DNA from: an uncultured Prevotella sp.
GTDB lineage: Bacteria > Bacteroidota > Bacteroidia > Bacteroidales > Bacteroidaceae
Assembly: GCA_937916405.1 (NCBI GenBank)
Contig: CALFUF010000093.1
Coordinates: 1-26,558, forward strand
Direction of reading: 5' to 3'
DNA length: 26,558 nt
Positions 7,043-15,761 of this stretch are shown here, in pieces (position 1 is the first letter of the stretch; every line of letters begins with the position of its first letter). The notes under the pieces were generated by a model, which worked only from the letters and a program-made list of their open reading frames with translations, made no database searches and was not told the DNA's origin. A program made the translations under genes and the position numbers.

Positions 7043-8872
7043 ATGACGAAGGAAGAGAACGAAGCAAGGTTAGCGAGACTCAAGAACATCGTGAGTGCCC
7101 TACCCGAGAAGCCCGGCAGCTATCAATATTACGATGCTGAGGGCACCATCATATATGTGGGTAAAGCGAAGAACTTGAAGGCTCGTGTCTCTTCCTACTT
7201 CCATACGGAGGTAGACCGTTTCAAGACCAAGGTGTTGGTATCGAAGATCCACGACATCAGTTATACAGTGGTGAACACAGAGGAAGACGCGTTATTATTG
7301 GAGAACAACCTCATCAAGAAATACAATCCCCGATATAACGTGCTGTTGAAAGACGGTAAGACCTACCCCAGCATCTGTGTCACGAAAGAATACCTGCCAC
7401 GCATCTTCCCCACCCGTACCATCAACAAGAAATGGGGTACCTACTATGGACCATATTCCCATGTGGGAAGCATGCATGCCGTTCTCGACCTTATCAAGAA
7501 ACTATACCACCCAAGAACCTGCAAATTCTCCATCACCAAGGAAGGTATAGAGCAAAAGAAATACCAGGTCTGCCTTGAATACCATATCAAAAACTGTGGT
7601 GCACCATGTGTGGGGAAGCAGTCGTGGGACGACTATCAGAAGAATATAAACCAGTGCAGGGAGATCTTAAAAGGGAATACCAGAGAGGTGCTGAAGGCAC
7701 TCAAAGACGAGATGCTACAACTCTCCGAGCAACTCCGTTTTGAGGAGGCTGAAGAGGTGAAGCGTCGCTATCTGCTCATCGACCAGTTTGTGTCGAAAAG
7801 CGAGGTGGTCAGTCATACTATCAACAATGTCGACGTACTCTCTATCACCAATGACGAGAAGGTCGCTTTCATCAACTATATCCACGTCTCCAACGGCTCC
7901 ATCAACCAGAGTTTCACCTTTGAGTATAAGAAGAAACTCGATGAGACGGACGAGGAACTGTTACAACTTGGTATTGTGGAGATGCGAGAGCGTTTCCATA
8001 GCAACGCTAAGGAAGTCATCCTGCCCCAAGAGATCCATCTCGACCTTGAGGGAGTGACGATTACCGTCCCCCAGAGAGGAGATAAAAAGACCCTCTTGGA
8101 TCTCTCGCTGATGAATGGAAAACAGTATAAGTTCGACCGTCTGAAACAAGCCGAGAAACTCAATCCAGAGCAGAAATCCGTTCGTCTGATGAAAGAACTG
8201 CAAGACCTGCTGCATCTCCCCAAGATGCCCTACCAGATCGAGTGTTTCGACAACTCGAATATCTCAGGTTCCGATGCCGTTGCAGCCTGTGTCGTCTTCA
8301 AGAAAATGAAGCCCTCCAAACAAGACTACCGCAAGTATAATATCAAGACGGTAGTGGGTCCTGATGACTATGCCTCCATGAAAGAGGTAGTGTGGAGGCG
8401 ATACCATCGACTGGTTGAGGAGGAGCAACCCCTCCCCGACCTCATTATCGCAGATGGTGGAAAAGGACAGATGGAGGTCATCCGACAAGCAGTACAGGAC
8501 GAACTCGGACTCGATATTCCCATTGCGGGACTCGCCAAAGACGACCGTCATCGCACCAACGAGTTGCTTTATGGTTTTCCACCACGTGTAGTAGGTATCA
8601 AGGACACCTCCGAACTGTTCAGGGTACTGACCCACCTGCAGGATGAAGTCCATCGCTTCGCCATCACTTTCCATCGAGACAAGCGTTCTAAGCACGCTTT
8701 ACACTCAGAGCTGGACGATATCAAGGGAGTGGGTCCAAAAGCCAAGGAAGCCCTCTTAAAAGCCTTTAAAAGCGTCAAAAGAATCAAAGACACAGAACTG
8801 GAATCCCTCACGGAAGTACTTGGGGCAGCGAAAGCAAAGGTCGTCTATGAGTATTTCCACCCTGCAGAATAA
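7043..8872 (+). CDS. uvrC: Excinuclease ABC subunit C
   Basis: This 609-residue endonuclease makes both incisions around bulky DNA lesions after UvrAB loading. Order of domains: GIY-YIG nuclease (PGSYQYYDAEG near residue 24 and IIYVGKAKNLKARVSSYF near 36-53); a cysteine motif VCLEYHIKNCGAPC near 176-190; a UvrB-binding UVR segment (QLSEQLRFEEAEEVKRR near 226-240); an RNase H-like nuclease domain with IECFDNSNISG near 398-408; and C-terminal helix-hairpin-helix repeats (DDIKGVGPKAKEALLKAF near 557-574). Length is typical. It starts six bases after a parS site and is followed by a 278-base gap with a palindrome array. Confidence 0.97.
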   Translation: MTKEENEARLARLKNIVSALPEKPGSYQYYDAEGTIIYVGKAKNLKARVSSYFHTEVDRFKTKVLVSKIHDISYTVVNTEEDALLLENNLIKKYNPRYNVLLKDGKTYPSICVTKEYLPRIFPTRTINKKWGTYYGPYSHVGSMHAVLDLIKKLYHPRTCKFSITKEGIEQKKYQVCLEYHIKNCGAPCVGKQSWDDYQKNINQCREILKGNTREVLKALKDEMLQLSEQLRFEEAEEVKRRYLLIDQFVSKSEVVSHTINNVDVLSITNDEKVAFINYIHVSNGSINQSFTFEYKKKLDETDEELLQLGIVEMRERFHSNAKEVILPQEIHLDLEGVTITVPQRGDKKTLLDLSLMNGKQYKFDRLKQAEKLNPEQKSVRLMKELQDLLHLPKMPYQIECFDNSNISGSDAVAACVVFKKMKPSKQDYRKYNIKTVVGPDDYASMKEVVWRRYHRLVEEEQPLPDLIIADGGKGQMEVIRQAVQDELGLDIPIAGLAKDDRHRTNELLYGFPPRVVGIKDTSELFRVLTHLQDEVHRFAITFHRDKRSKHALHSELDDIKGVGPKAKEALLKAFKSVKRIKDTELESLTEVLGAAKAKVVYEYFHPAE

Positions 8873-8918
8873 GTGCTATTCAAGGGCTCTATAGATGTAA
8901 ACTGCCATCAGAGTCATT

Positions 8919-9003
8919 GCAATTTAAGTTAAATTGCTGTGCAATCTAGATTAAATTACTTTGCAATTTAGATTAAATTGCTGAGCAATCTAAGTTAAAT
9001 TGC
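8919..9003. repeat. Four palindromic repeats at exact 22-bp period
   Basis: Four 19-bp units begin at 8919, 8941, 8963 and 8985, each followed by a 3-base spacer (TGT, TTT, TGA). Unit 1 is GCAATTTAAGTTAAATTGC and unit 3 is GCAATTTAGATTAAATTGC. Units 2 and 4 are close variants with C at position 6. Unit 1 is a palindrome except for its central base; the others are near-palindromes. The period is near two helical turns, so every unit would face the same side of the DNA. The rest of the 278-base gap (8873-9150) holds only the dtd promoter; no gene or clear terminator was seen. Possible roles are an operator array, an iteron-like set, or tandem hairpins in RNA. Confidence 0.85.
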
Positions 9004-9114
9004 AACAAGCGGAAACATAACTGTCCCCCTATCAGATGAGTTATTACATCAGAAAGGTATAAGGAAAGAGAGATGAAAGTACAGGTGCTTGATAGAAAAA
9101 ATAAATGAATTTAT

Positions 9115-9145
9115 TTTGTTCTTTACGCACTTATTCGTACCTTTG
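9115..9145 (+). promoter_or_regulatory. Bacteroidota-type promoter for the dtd operon
   Basis: A -33 TTTG at 9115-9118 and a perfect -7 box TACCTTTG at 9138-9145 have 19 bases between them. Only five bases separate the -7 box from the dtd ATG at 9151, again implying a very short leader or none. Confidence 0.72.
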
Positions 9146-9150
9146 TCCGC

Positions 9151-9603
9151 ATGAGAATAGTGATACAACGTGTACAGCATGCCAGTGTGACGATAGACGG
9201 CAAGGTACATGCCGCTATCCAACAAGGATTTTTAATCCTGCTTGGAGTGTGTGATGAGGACACCAGCGAGGATGTCGACTGGTTGGTGAAGAAGGTGGCA
9301 GGACTACGTGTTTTCGATGACGAGAACCATGTCATGAACCGCTCTATCTTGGACATTCAGGGAGAGGCTTTAGTGGTCAGCCAGTTTACCCTCTTTGCCA
9401 GTTACAAAAAAGGTAATCGACCCAGTTGGTTCAAGGCAGGAAGTCATGAGCACTCCATCCCCCTCTATGAGGAATTCTGCTCGAAACTAAGTGCTGCGAT
9501 TGGCAAACCGGTAGGTACTGGCGAGTTTGGTGCTGATATGAAAGTCGAACTACTGAACGACGGTCCTGTCACCATTTGTATGGATACTAAAAATAAAGAA
9601 TAA
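9151..9603 (+). CDS. dtd: D-aminoacyl-tRNA deacylase
   Basis: This 150-residue homodimeric enzyme removes D-amino acids (and mischarged glycine) from tRNA in the cytoplasm. Start MRIVIQRVQHASVTIDGK is canonical. The signature SQFTLFA is at residues 77-83 and the Gly-cisPro motif appears as NDGPVT (136-141; NSGPVT in many relatives). Length is usual. It heads a four-gene operon: one base separates it from the next gene, and later genes overlap or abut. The promoter lies directly upstream. Confidence 0.96.
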   Translation: MRIVIQRVQHASVTIDGKVHAAIQQGFLILLGVCDEDTSEDVDWLVKKVAGLRVFDDENHVMNRSILDIQGEALVVSQFTLFASYKKGNRPSWFKAGSHEHSIPLYEEFCSKLSAAIGKPVGTGEFGADMKVELLNDGPVTICMDTKNKE

Positions 9604-9604
9604 T

Positions 9605-9853
9605 ATGAAGAAATACCTAAGAGAAATAGAAATATCGGGAGTCATCCTGATGTTCGTCGGCTTTATCATCAGCATGGTCTCAGGGTCCAACTTTGGAGTG
9701 TGGCCTTGTATATTCGGTATCTTCCTGTGGGTGATTGTTTTTCTATACAGAGCCTTCCATTGGAAAGAGTATGAGCGAGAGAACAAACAGGGAATCATTA
9801 TTGTCCTGTTAGCCATTGCTCTATTGATCTTTAATATGCTAACAAGAAGATGA
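9605..9853 (+). CDS. Small hypothetical membrane protein
   Basis: 82 residues, not recognised. A short basic N-terminus (MKKYLREIEIS) precedes hydrophobic segments at roughly residues 10-25, 30-47 and 64-78, suggesting three membrane helices or two plus a re-entrant stretch. A charged segment (HWKEYERENKQG) lies between the second and third. It starts one base after the dtd stop and its own stop overlaps the mazG-like start (ATGA), so it is almost certainly translated as part of the operon. No function is proposed. Confidence 0.75.
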   Translation: MKKYLREIEISGVILMFVGFIISMVSGSNFGVWPCIFGIFLWVIVFLYRAFHWKEYERENKQGIIIVLLAIALLIFNMLTRR

Positions 9854-10170
9854 CGATCAAGGAAGCACAAGAGACTGTCGACCAGTGGATTAAGACCTAT
9901 GGGGTGAGGTATTTCTCAGAACTGACCAATATGGCAGTGTTGACAGAGGAAGTAGGTGAACTGGCACGTGTCATCGCTCGTAAATATGGAGACCAGAGTT
10001 TCAAACCAGGTGAGAAAGACAACTTAGGTGACGAGATGGCTGACGTACTATGGGTACTGCTCTGTCTTGCCAACCAGACTGGGGTGGACCTGACAGAGGA
10101 GCTCAAGAAGAATATCGAGAAGAAGACACAGAGAGACAAGACACGACATATCAATAATGACAAATTATAA
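9850..10170 (+). CDS. MazG-like nucleotide pyrophosphohydrolase
   Basis: A 106-residue all-alpha NTP pyrophosphohydrolase domain of the MazG/dUTPase-like superfamily. The metal-binding signature is visible as EEVGE (about residues 34-38) followed by DEMADVLW (about 59-66), the ExxE...ExxD pattern that coordinates magnesium. Members hydrolyse nucleoside triphosphates, often non-canonical ones, to monophosphate and pyrophosphate. The single-domain form is much shorter than E. coli MazG. The substrate is unknown. It overlaps the preceding gene by 4 bases and abuts deoC. Confidence 0.88.
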   Translation: MTIKEAQETVDQWIKTYGVRYFSELTNMAVLTEEVGELARVIARKYGDQSFKPGEKDNLGDEMADVLWVLLCLANQTGVDLTEELKKNIEKKTQRDKTRHINNDKL

Positions 10171-11067
10171 ATGATGGAACAACAAGAGAATAAGTATGAG
10201 AAGGCGTTAAGTCTTTACAATACAGACATCAATGACGAGGAGGTACGCACTGCCGTCCGCAAGATCATCGCAGAGAAAGTGCATGAGAACGATACCCCAG
10301 AGGTGAAAAAATTCCTGATGGGCAGTGTAGAGTTGACAACACTGAAGACCACAGACTCTGAGGAGAGTGTCCTCGCCTTCACAGAAAAAGTCAATCAGTT
10401 TGACGAGACCTACCCAGACCTACCCCATGTCGCTACCATCTGTGTCTATCCTTGTTTCGCCAAGACAGTGGCAGACACGTTGGAGATTGACGGAGTGGAA
10501 ATCGCCTGTGTATCAGGCAGTTTCCCATCCTCACAGGCTTTAATAGAAGTAAAAATCGCAGAGACGGCACTTGCCATCAAGGATGGTGCCACAGAGATAG
10601 ACATCGTACTGCCAGTAGGTAAGTTCCTGAGTGGTAATTACGAGGACGTAGCCGATGAGATCGCAGAACTGAAAGCAGTGTGTGGAGAGCATAAGATGAA
10701 GGTCATCTTGGAGACTGGTTGTCTGAAGACAGCAAGTAATATCAAGAAAGCAGCAATCCTCGCCATGTATGCGGGAGCCGACTATATCAAGACCTCTACA
10801 GGTAAGTTAGAGCCTGCGGCAACCCCAGAGGCAGCCTATGTGATGTGCCAAGCCATCAAGAAATACTATGAGCAGACTGGTATACAAATTGGTTTCAAAC
10901 CGGCTGGTGGTCTTAATAGTGTGATGGACGCATTGATCTATTACACTATCGTTAAGGAAGTATTAGGCAAGGAATGGCTCACCAACCAATGGTTCCGCAT
11001 GGGAACATCCAGACTTGCCAACCTGTTACTCAGTGAGATCGTAGGAGAAGAGACGATTTTCTTCTAA
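10171..11067 (+). CDS. deoC: Deoxyribose-phosphate aldolase
   Basis: A 298-residue class I aldolase that cleaves 2-deoxyribose-5-phosphate to acetaldehyde and glyceraldehyde-3-phosphate, a step in deoxynucleoside breakdown. The Schiff-base lysine is expected in YIKTSTGK (Lys207), with a second active-site lysine in FKPAGG (Lys243) and an aspartate in EIDIVLPVG (Asp144). The protein is longer than short bacterial DeoC because of an N-terminal extension, as in E. coli-like enzymes. Start could be 10171 or the adjacent ATG at 10174. It ends the dtd operon and its stop overlaps the 3' end of the convergent polyprenyl synthase by 4 bases. Confidence 0.95.
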   Translation: MMEQQENKYEKALSLYNTDINDEEVRTAVRKIIAEKVHENDTPEVKKFLMGSVELTTLKTTDSEESVLAFTEKVNQFDETYPDLPHVATICVYPCFAKTVADTLEIDGVEIACVSGSFPSSQALIEVKIAETALAIKDGATEIDIVLPVGKFLSGNYEDVADEIAELKAVCGEHKMKVILETGCLKTASNIKKAAILAMYAGADYIKTSTGKLEPAATPEAAYVMCQAIKKYYEQTGIQIGFKPAGGLNSVMDALIYYTIVKEVLGKEWLTNQWFRMGTSRLANLLLSEIVGEETIFF

Positions 11068-12047
11068 TACTTACGCTCTATCACATAATCGACATAGGCA
11101 GTCAAGGCATCCTTGATTGCCTTTTCTTTAACTGAGGTAGCAATATAATCCATGCAGATCTTACTGAACTCCTGCATGCGCTGTTCAGCATACTCGATGC
11201 CACCCTGTTGCTTGGTGAACTCCACTAACACAGCGATCTCGTCAGGATTGATGGTACCAGCCTTTACTTTCTTTGCCAAGGTGTTCATCGACTCAAAATT
11301 CGCTTTATTCAAAGCATAGATAACAGGGAGCGTCAACTTTCCCTCTGTCATGTCATTACTAGTAGGTTTCCCAATCTCCTTGGAATCATAATAGTCAAAG
11401 ATATCATCACGAATTTGGAACATAATACCTAAGGTCTGTCCAAATTTTGCCGCCTTTGCCACCTCTTCATCAGAGACACCAGCAGAGATGGCACCAATGG
11501 CAGAGCAAGCCTCAAACAAAGCGGCTGTCTTCTGCTTGATAACTTGGTAATAGACTTCCTCACTGAAATCCTGATTCTGGATATTCGACAGTTGTAAAAT
11601 CTCACCAGCAGCCAAGATACGTCCCAATTCTGCAAGATACTCTACAATACGCTGATTACCTGTATTAGATACCCTCAATAAAGCAGTAGAGAGGATATAG
11701 TCACCCACCAACACAGCCACCTTATTATTATAGGTAGCATTCACAGAAGCCTGTCCGCGACGCTCTCCACTCTCATCCACCACGTCATCATGCACCAGCG
11801 AGGCAGTATGCAGCAGTTCCAGACCCACAGCGGCATATTGTGTGACATCAGAGACACCTCCATAATTCTTTGCTGTCAAGAGTATCAACATAGGACGCAT
11901 ACGTTTTCCCCCACGCTGACGGATATATGACAATGCTTGTGAGAGTAAGCAATCATCATGTGACAAACTGGAATTGAACAACTCGATGAAATCGCTCAAA
12001 TCTTTCTCTATGGGCTGCTTGATAAGTGACAAATAATCCATTTTCAT
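11064..12047 (-). CDS. Trans-polyprenyl diphosphate synthase (long-chain, IspB-like)
   Basis: 327 residues with both aspartate-rich motifs of E-type prenyl synthases: DDVVD (residues 87-91) and DDIFD (214-218). GGKRMRP (46-52) is the usual pyrophosphate-binding segment. Small residues at the fifth and fourth positions before the first motif (A82, then S83) suggest a long product, plausibly the side chain of menaquinone; this chain-length call is inference. Menaquinone would serve the SdhC complex encoded nearby. An in-frame second ATG two codons in (MKM) is an alternative start. It is convergent with deoC and divergent from polA. Confidence 0.92.
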   Translation of the reverse strand: MKMDYLSLIKQPIEKDLSDFIELFNSSLSHDDCLLSQALSYIRQRGGKRMRPMLILLTAKNYGGVSDVTQYAAVGLELLHTASLVHDDVVDESGERRGQASVNATYNNKVAVLVGDYILSTALLRVSNTGNQRIVEYLAELGRILAAGEILQLSNIQNQDFSEEVYYQVIKQKTAALFEACSAIGAISAGVSDEEVAKAAKFGQTLGIMFQIRDDIFDYYDSKEIGKPTSNDMTEGKLTLPVIYALNKANFESMNTLAKKVKAGTINPDEIAVLVEFTKQQGGIEYAEQRMQEFSKICMDYIATSVKEKAIKDALTAYVDYVIERKY

Positions 12048-12059
12048 TGAAATTTGTTA

Positions 12060-12067
12060 CAAAAATA
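12060..12067 (-). promoter_or_regulatory. -7 box for the polyprenyl synthase gene
   Basis: On the minus strand TATTTTTG (12067-12060) fits TAnnTTTG and lies 12 bases before the ATG at 12047. A matching -33 is only partial (TTTC near 12089-12092). On the opposite strand TAATTTTA at 12101-12108 is a one-mismatch -7 box that could serve polA. Confidence 0.4.
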
Positions 12068-12128
12068 GTGAAAATATCGGGATATTGAGAAATATTTTAG
12101 TAATTTTACGCAGAAAATAAATAATGTT

Positions 12129-14894
12129 ATGGATAAACTCTTCCTTTTAGACGCTTATGCGCTCATTTATCGCTCGTACTATGCCTTTATCAAGAATCCT
12201 CGTATCAACTCGAAGGGTCTCAATACATCGGCTATCGTAGGCTTTGTGAATACACTCCAAGAAGTACTTACCAAAGAACAACCCACCCACCTTGGAGTCG
12301 CCTTCGATCCCCATGGTCCTACATTCCGTAGTGAGGCTTTCCCAGCATATAAAGCACAAAGGGAGGCAACCCCAGAAGATATCCGAAAGGCGGTACCCAT
12401 CATCAAAGACTTGTTGAAAGCATGGAACATTCCCATCCTGCAGGTTGATGGCTTCGAGGCTGATGATGTCATTGGTACCCTTGCCACAAAAGCTGGAGCA
12501 CAGGGTGTGACTACCTATATGCTGACTCCTGATAAAGACTATGGACAGTTAGTCAAGGAGAATGTCTTTATCTTCCGTCCTCGCCATGGGGGTGGCTATG
12601 AGACGATGGGTATCGAGGAAGTGAAAGCAAAATACGGCATTCCATCGACAACAGCTGTCATCGACCTGCTTGCCCTGATGGGTGACTCCGCTGATAACTT
12701 CCCTGGTTGTCCTGGTGTGGGAGAGAAGACTGCCGTCAAACTCATCGACCAGTTTGGGACCATCGAGAATATGCTGGAGCATACGGATGAGATCAAGGGA
12801 GCACTCAAGACAAAAGTGGAGGAACATGTGGAGGATATCAAGATGTCGAAATTCTTGGCAACGATCAAAACGGATGTTCCTATCGAACTGAATCTCGATA
12901 AACTGAAAATATCAGAGCCGAATGAGGAGGAACTTGGAAATCTGTTAGAGGAATTGGAGTTTAAGACTCTTGCCAACAAGATTCTTAAAAAACCTGAAAA
13001 AGTATTAACTCCTGTAAACGGACAACTCGATTTGTTTGCGGAATTTGCGCCCGAGGGGACGAGCGAGCTAGAATTTTCGAATTTTGAGACGTTAAAATCA
13101 GTAGTTCACGACTACCAACTGATTGAAAATGAGGAAGATTTAAAGAAATTATGTGACTTTTTCTTAACAAAAGAAATTCTCAGTTTAGATACAGAGACCA
13201 CTTCTACCAATGCCATTGACGCAGAATTGGTAGGGTTGAGTTTTGCTGTGAAGGAGCATCAGGCATTTTATGTCCCTATCCCACCCCAACGGGAGGAGGC
13301 TCAGAAGATTGTCGAGATTTTCCGACCTGTCTATGAGCATGAGGAGATATTAAAGGTCGGACAAAACCTAAAGTATGACTTAGAGGTGCTTCATAACTAT
13401 GGTATTGAGTTGAAAGGTAAGATGTGGGACACCATGATCGCCCACTACCTCATCCAACCTGAACTTCGTCATAACATGGACTATATGGCTGAGATCTATC
13501 TGCACTACCAGACTATCCATATTGATAAACTGATAGGACCCAAGGGAAAGAACCAGCGGTCGATGCGTGAGTTAGATCCTAAGGAGGTATACGAATATGC
13601 CTCTGAGGACGCAGACATCACTTTACAATTGAAAAACAAATTAGAACCGGAGCTCAAAAAGCATGGTGCCGAACAGTTGTTCTATGAGATTGAGATGCCT
13701 TTAATGCCTGTCCTTGCAGAGATGGAGATGAATGGTGTATGTATCGACACCAACTCATTAGCAGAGACATCTACTCAACTGACCCAGCGCATGCTCGACA
13801 TAGAAAAACGAATCTATGAGTTAGCAGGGGAACAGTTTAATATCGCCTCACCCAAACAAGTAGGTGATATCCTTTTTGGTAAGATGAAAATCATCGAGAA
13901 ACCTAAGAAGACGAAGACAGGTCAGTACGTGACCAGTGAGGAAGTGTTACAACAATTACGCCATAAGCATGAGATAGTCGATAAGATTCTACAGCACAGA
14001 GGATTAAAGAAACTATTAGGTACCTATATCGAAGCATTACCTAAGTTGATTAATCCACATACAGGACATATCCATACCTCATTCAACCAGACTATCACAG
14101 CAACAGGTCGACTGTCGTCCTCTGACCCTAACCTACAGAATATTCCTATTCGTGGGGAGGATGGTAAGGAAATCCGTAAGGCATTTATCCCAGAACCTGG
14201 TTGCTTGTTCTTCTCTGCAGACTATAGTCAGATAGAACTGCGTGTGATGGCTCATTTATCTGGTGATGAGAACATGATCAATGTATTCCGTAAGGGTAAG
14301 GATCTACATGCGGCAACAGCAGCGAATATCTATAAGAAAGATATCACAGAGGTGACTCGTGATGAGCGTACGAAGTCTAAACGTGCTAATTTCGGTATCA
14401 TCTATGGCATCACTGTTTTTGGGTTGGCTGAGCGTTTGGATATCGATCGCTCAGAGGCAAAACTATTAATAGACGGTTATTTCGATACCTTCCCACAAGT
14501 TCATGATTATATGGAGAAATCCAAGGAAGTGGCTCGCCAACAGGGGTATGTCACTACCCTATTTGGTCGTCGTCGTTATCTACCAGATATCAATAGTGCC
14601 AATTCTGTGGTTCGTGGATTCGCAGAGCGTAATGCCATCAATGCTCCTATTCAGGGTACGGCGGCAGATATCATTAAAGTAGCGATGATACGTATCTTCC
14701 AACGTTTTAAGAAAGAAGGTATAAAGAGTAAGATGATCCTACAAGTGCATGACGAATTAAACTTCTCTGTCCTTCCAGAAGAGAAAGAGAAGGTAGAGCG
14801 TATTGTACTGGAGGAGATGCAAGGTGCCTTTGAGATGAAAGTACCCTTGGTGGCAGATAGTGGTTTTGGTAGTAACTGGTTGGAGGCACACTAA
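12129..14894 (+). CDS. polA: DNA polymerase I
   Basis: This 921-residue replication and repair polymerase has three domains. The N-terminal 5'-nuclease spans about 1-290. The 3'-5' exonuclease (about 330-510) keeps its acidic residues: D354 and E356 in LDTET, D417 in NLKYD, D496 in YASEDAD, so proofreading is probably active. The polymerase domain follows: motif A DYSQIELRVMAH from D698, O-helix R747/K751/F755 in KRANFGIIYG, and motif C VHDE at 873-876. F755 matches E. coli F762, which disfavours dideoxynucleotides. A GC-rich stretch at 13047-13068 in the linker between the nuclease domains resembles one in nadA. It overlaps the next gene by one base. Confidence 0.98.
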   Translation: MDKLFLLDAYALIYRSYYAFIKNPRINSKGLNTSAIVGFVNTLQEVLTKEQPTHLGVAFDPHGPTFRSEAFPAYKAQREATPEDIRKAVPIIKDLLKAWNIPILQVDGFEADDVIGTLATKAGAQGVTTYMLTPDKDYGQLVKENVFIFRPRHGGGYETMGIEEVKAKYGIPSTTAVIDLLALMGDSADNFPGCPGVGEKTAVKLIDQFGTIENMLEHTDEIKGALKTKVEEHVEDIKMSKFLATIKTDVPIELNLDKLKISEPNEEELGNLLEELEFKTLANKILKKPEKVLTPVNGQLDLFAEFAPEGTSELEFSNFETLKSVVHDYQLIENEEDLKKLCDFFLTKEILSLDTETTSTNAIDAELVGLSFAVKEHQAFYVPIPPQREEAQKIVEIFRPVYEHEEILKVGQNLKYDLEVLHNYGIELKGKMWDTMIAHYLIQPELRHNMDYMAEIYLHYQTIHIDKLIGPKGKNQRSMRELDPKEVYEYASEDADITLQLKNKLEPELKKHGAEQLFYEIEMPLMPVLAEMEMNGVCIDTNSLAETSTQLTQRMLDIEKRIYELAGEQFNIASPKQVGDILFGKMKIIEKPKKTKTGQYVTSEEVLQQLRHKHEIVDKILQHRGLKKLLGTYIEALPKLINPHTGHIHTSFNQTITATGRLSSSDPNLQNIPIRGEDGKEIRKAFIPEPGCLFFSADYSQIELRVMAHLSGDENMINVFRKGKDLHAATAANIYKKDITEVTRDERTKSKRANFGIIYGITVFGLAERLDIDRSEAKLLIDGYFDTFPQVHDYMEKSKEVARQQGYVTTLFGRRRYLPDINSANSVVRGFAERNAINAPIQGTAADIIKVAMIRIFQRFKKEGIKSKMILQVHDELNFSVLPEEKEKVERIVLEEMQGAFEMKVPLVADSGFGSNWLEAH

Positions 14895-15427
14895 TGAGAA
14901 AAATTCGTACTATAGACATGCAAAGACTCTCTGTCGAAGAGTTCCATAAGGCTGAAAAACTACCTTTAATAGTTGTTTTAGATGATGTGAGATCGATGTA
15001 TAATATAGGTAGTGTATTCAGAACCTGTGATGCTTTCCGTGTGGAGTCATTATATCTTTGTGGTATTTGTCAGATACCTCCCTCTACAGAAATACACAAA
15101 ACAGCATTGGGTGCTGAGGAATCAGTTAGTTGGAAATACTTTAAAACAGCTATGGAGGCTGTTGAGGAACTAAAGAGAAATGGGTATGAGGTATTTTCAG
15201 TAGAACAAGTAGAACATAGTACCAAGCTTCAGAAATTCACTCCTGATTCTAAAAAATATGCAGTCATTCTTGGTAATGAGGTAAAAGGAGTACATCAGGA
15301 AGTGGTAGATGCTTCAGATGGTTGTCTGGAGATTCCACAATTAGGAACGAAACACTCTATGAACGTCAGTGTCACTGCAGGAATTATTATCTATAAGTTT
15401 GCAGAGACCTTGATGCTAAAGCGATAA
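14894..15427 (+). CDS. SpoU/TrmH-family RNA 2'-O-methyltransferase
   Basis: 177 residues of the trefoil-knot (SPOUT) methyltransferase fold. Visible motifs: motif 1 NIGSVFRTCDAF (about residues 37-48), motif 2 YAVILGNEVKGV (about 117-128) and motif 3 IPQLGTKHSMNVSVTAGI (about 149-166), which forms the knot and S-adenosylmethionine site. It methylates a ribose in tRNA or rRNA; which target is not decidable from sequence. There is no N-terminal substrate-binding extension as in RlmB. Its ATG overlaps the polA stop (TAATG), so it is translationally coupled to polA. It is followed by the DnaA-box-rich gap. Confidence 0.92.
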   Translation: MRKIRTIDMQRLSVEEFHKAEKLPLIVVLDDVRSMYNIGSVFRTCDAFRVESLYLCGICQIPPSTEIHKTALGAEESVSWKYFKTAMEAVEELKRNGYEVFSVEQVEHSTKLQKFTPDSKKYAVILGNEVKGVHQEVVDASDGCLEIPQLGTKHSMNVSVTAGIIIYKFAETLMLKR

Positions 15428-15587
15428 AAAACAATGTGGATAAACTAGTGGATAAGTATGTTTATAACTTGTGAAGTAATTCACTTAATATACTTATCCC
15501 CTACTCTGTGTATGGATAAAAAGAATAAATCACATCTTTCTAAGCAACTTTTCCACTCTTTTTCGCTAAAAAAAGATATAAACTTAT

Positions 15588-15595
15588 TATATTTG
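15588..15595 (+). promoter_or_regulatory. -7 box upstream of nadA, within the DnaA-box region
   Basis: TATATTTG is a perfect TAnnTTTG match. A -33 element is only partial (TTTC near 15560-15563). It would give a 5' leader of about 200 bases that spans the second perfect DnaA box, so transcription from it would cross the candidate origin. A weaker box AAGTTTTG (15721-15728) lies closer to nadA. Confidence 0.4.
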
Positions 15596-15761
15596 CACCA
15601 GAATTGAGAATTGTGGATAAACTACTTAGTGAGCTCATAATCAATAAGAAAGTATCAACAATAGTTGTGAATGACTGGATTTAATAAGTGAATAAACTAT
15701 CTAGCAAGAAAACAGCTAAAAAGTTTTGCACTTATCAACAGCATATCATCATACTCATTTC

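Noticed and set aside
8919..9003. CRISPR-like mini-array
   Set aside because: Spacers are only 3 bases and no cas genes are near; repeats are palindromic with a 22-bp period, unlike CRISPR repeat-spacer spacing.
12128..12136. DnaA-box-like TATGGATAA at the polA start
   Set aside because: A single one-mismatch match inside coding sequence is expected by chance; there is no cluster.
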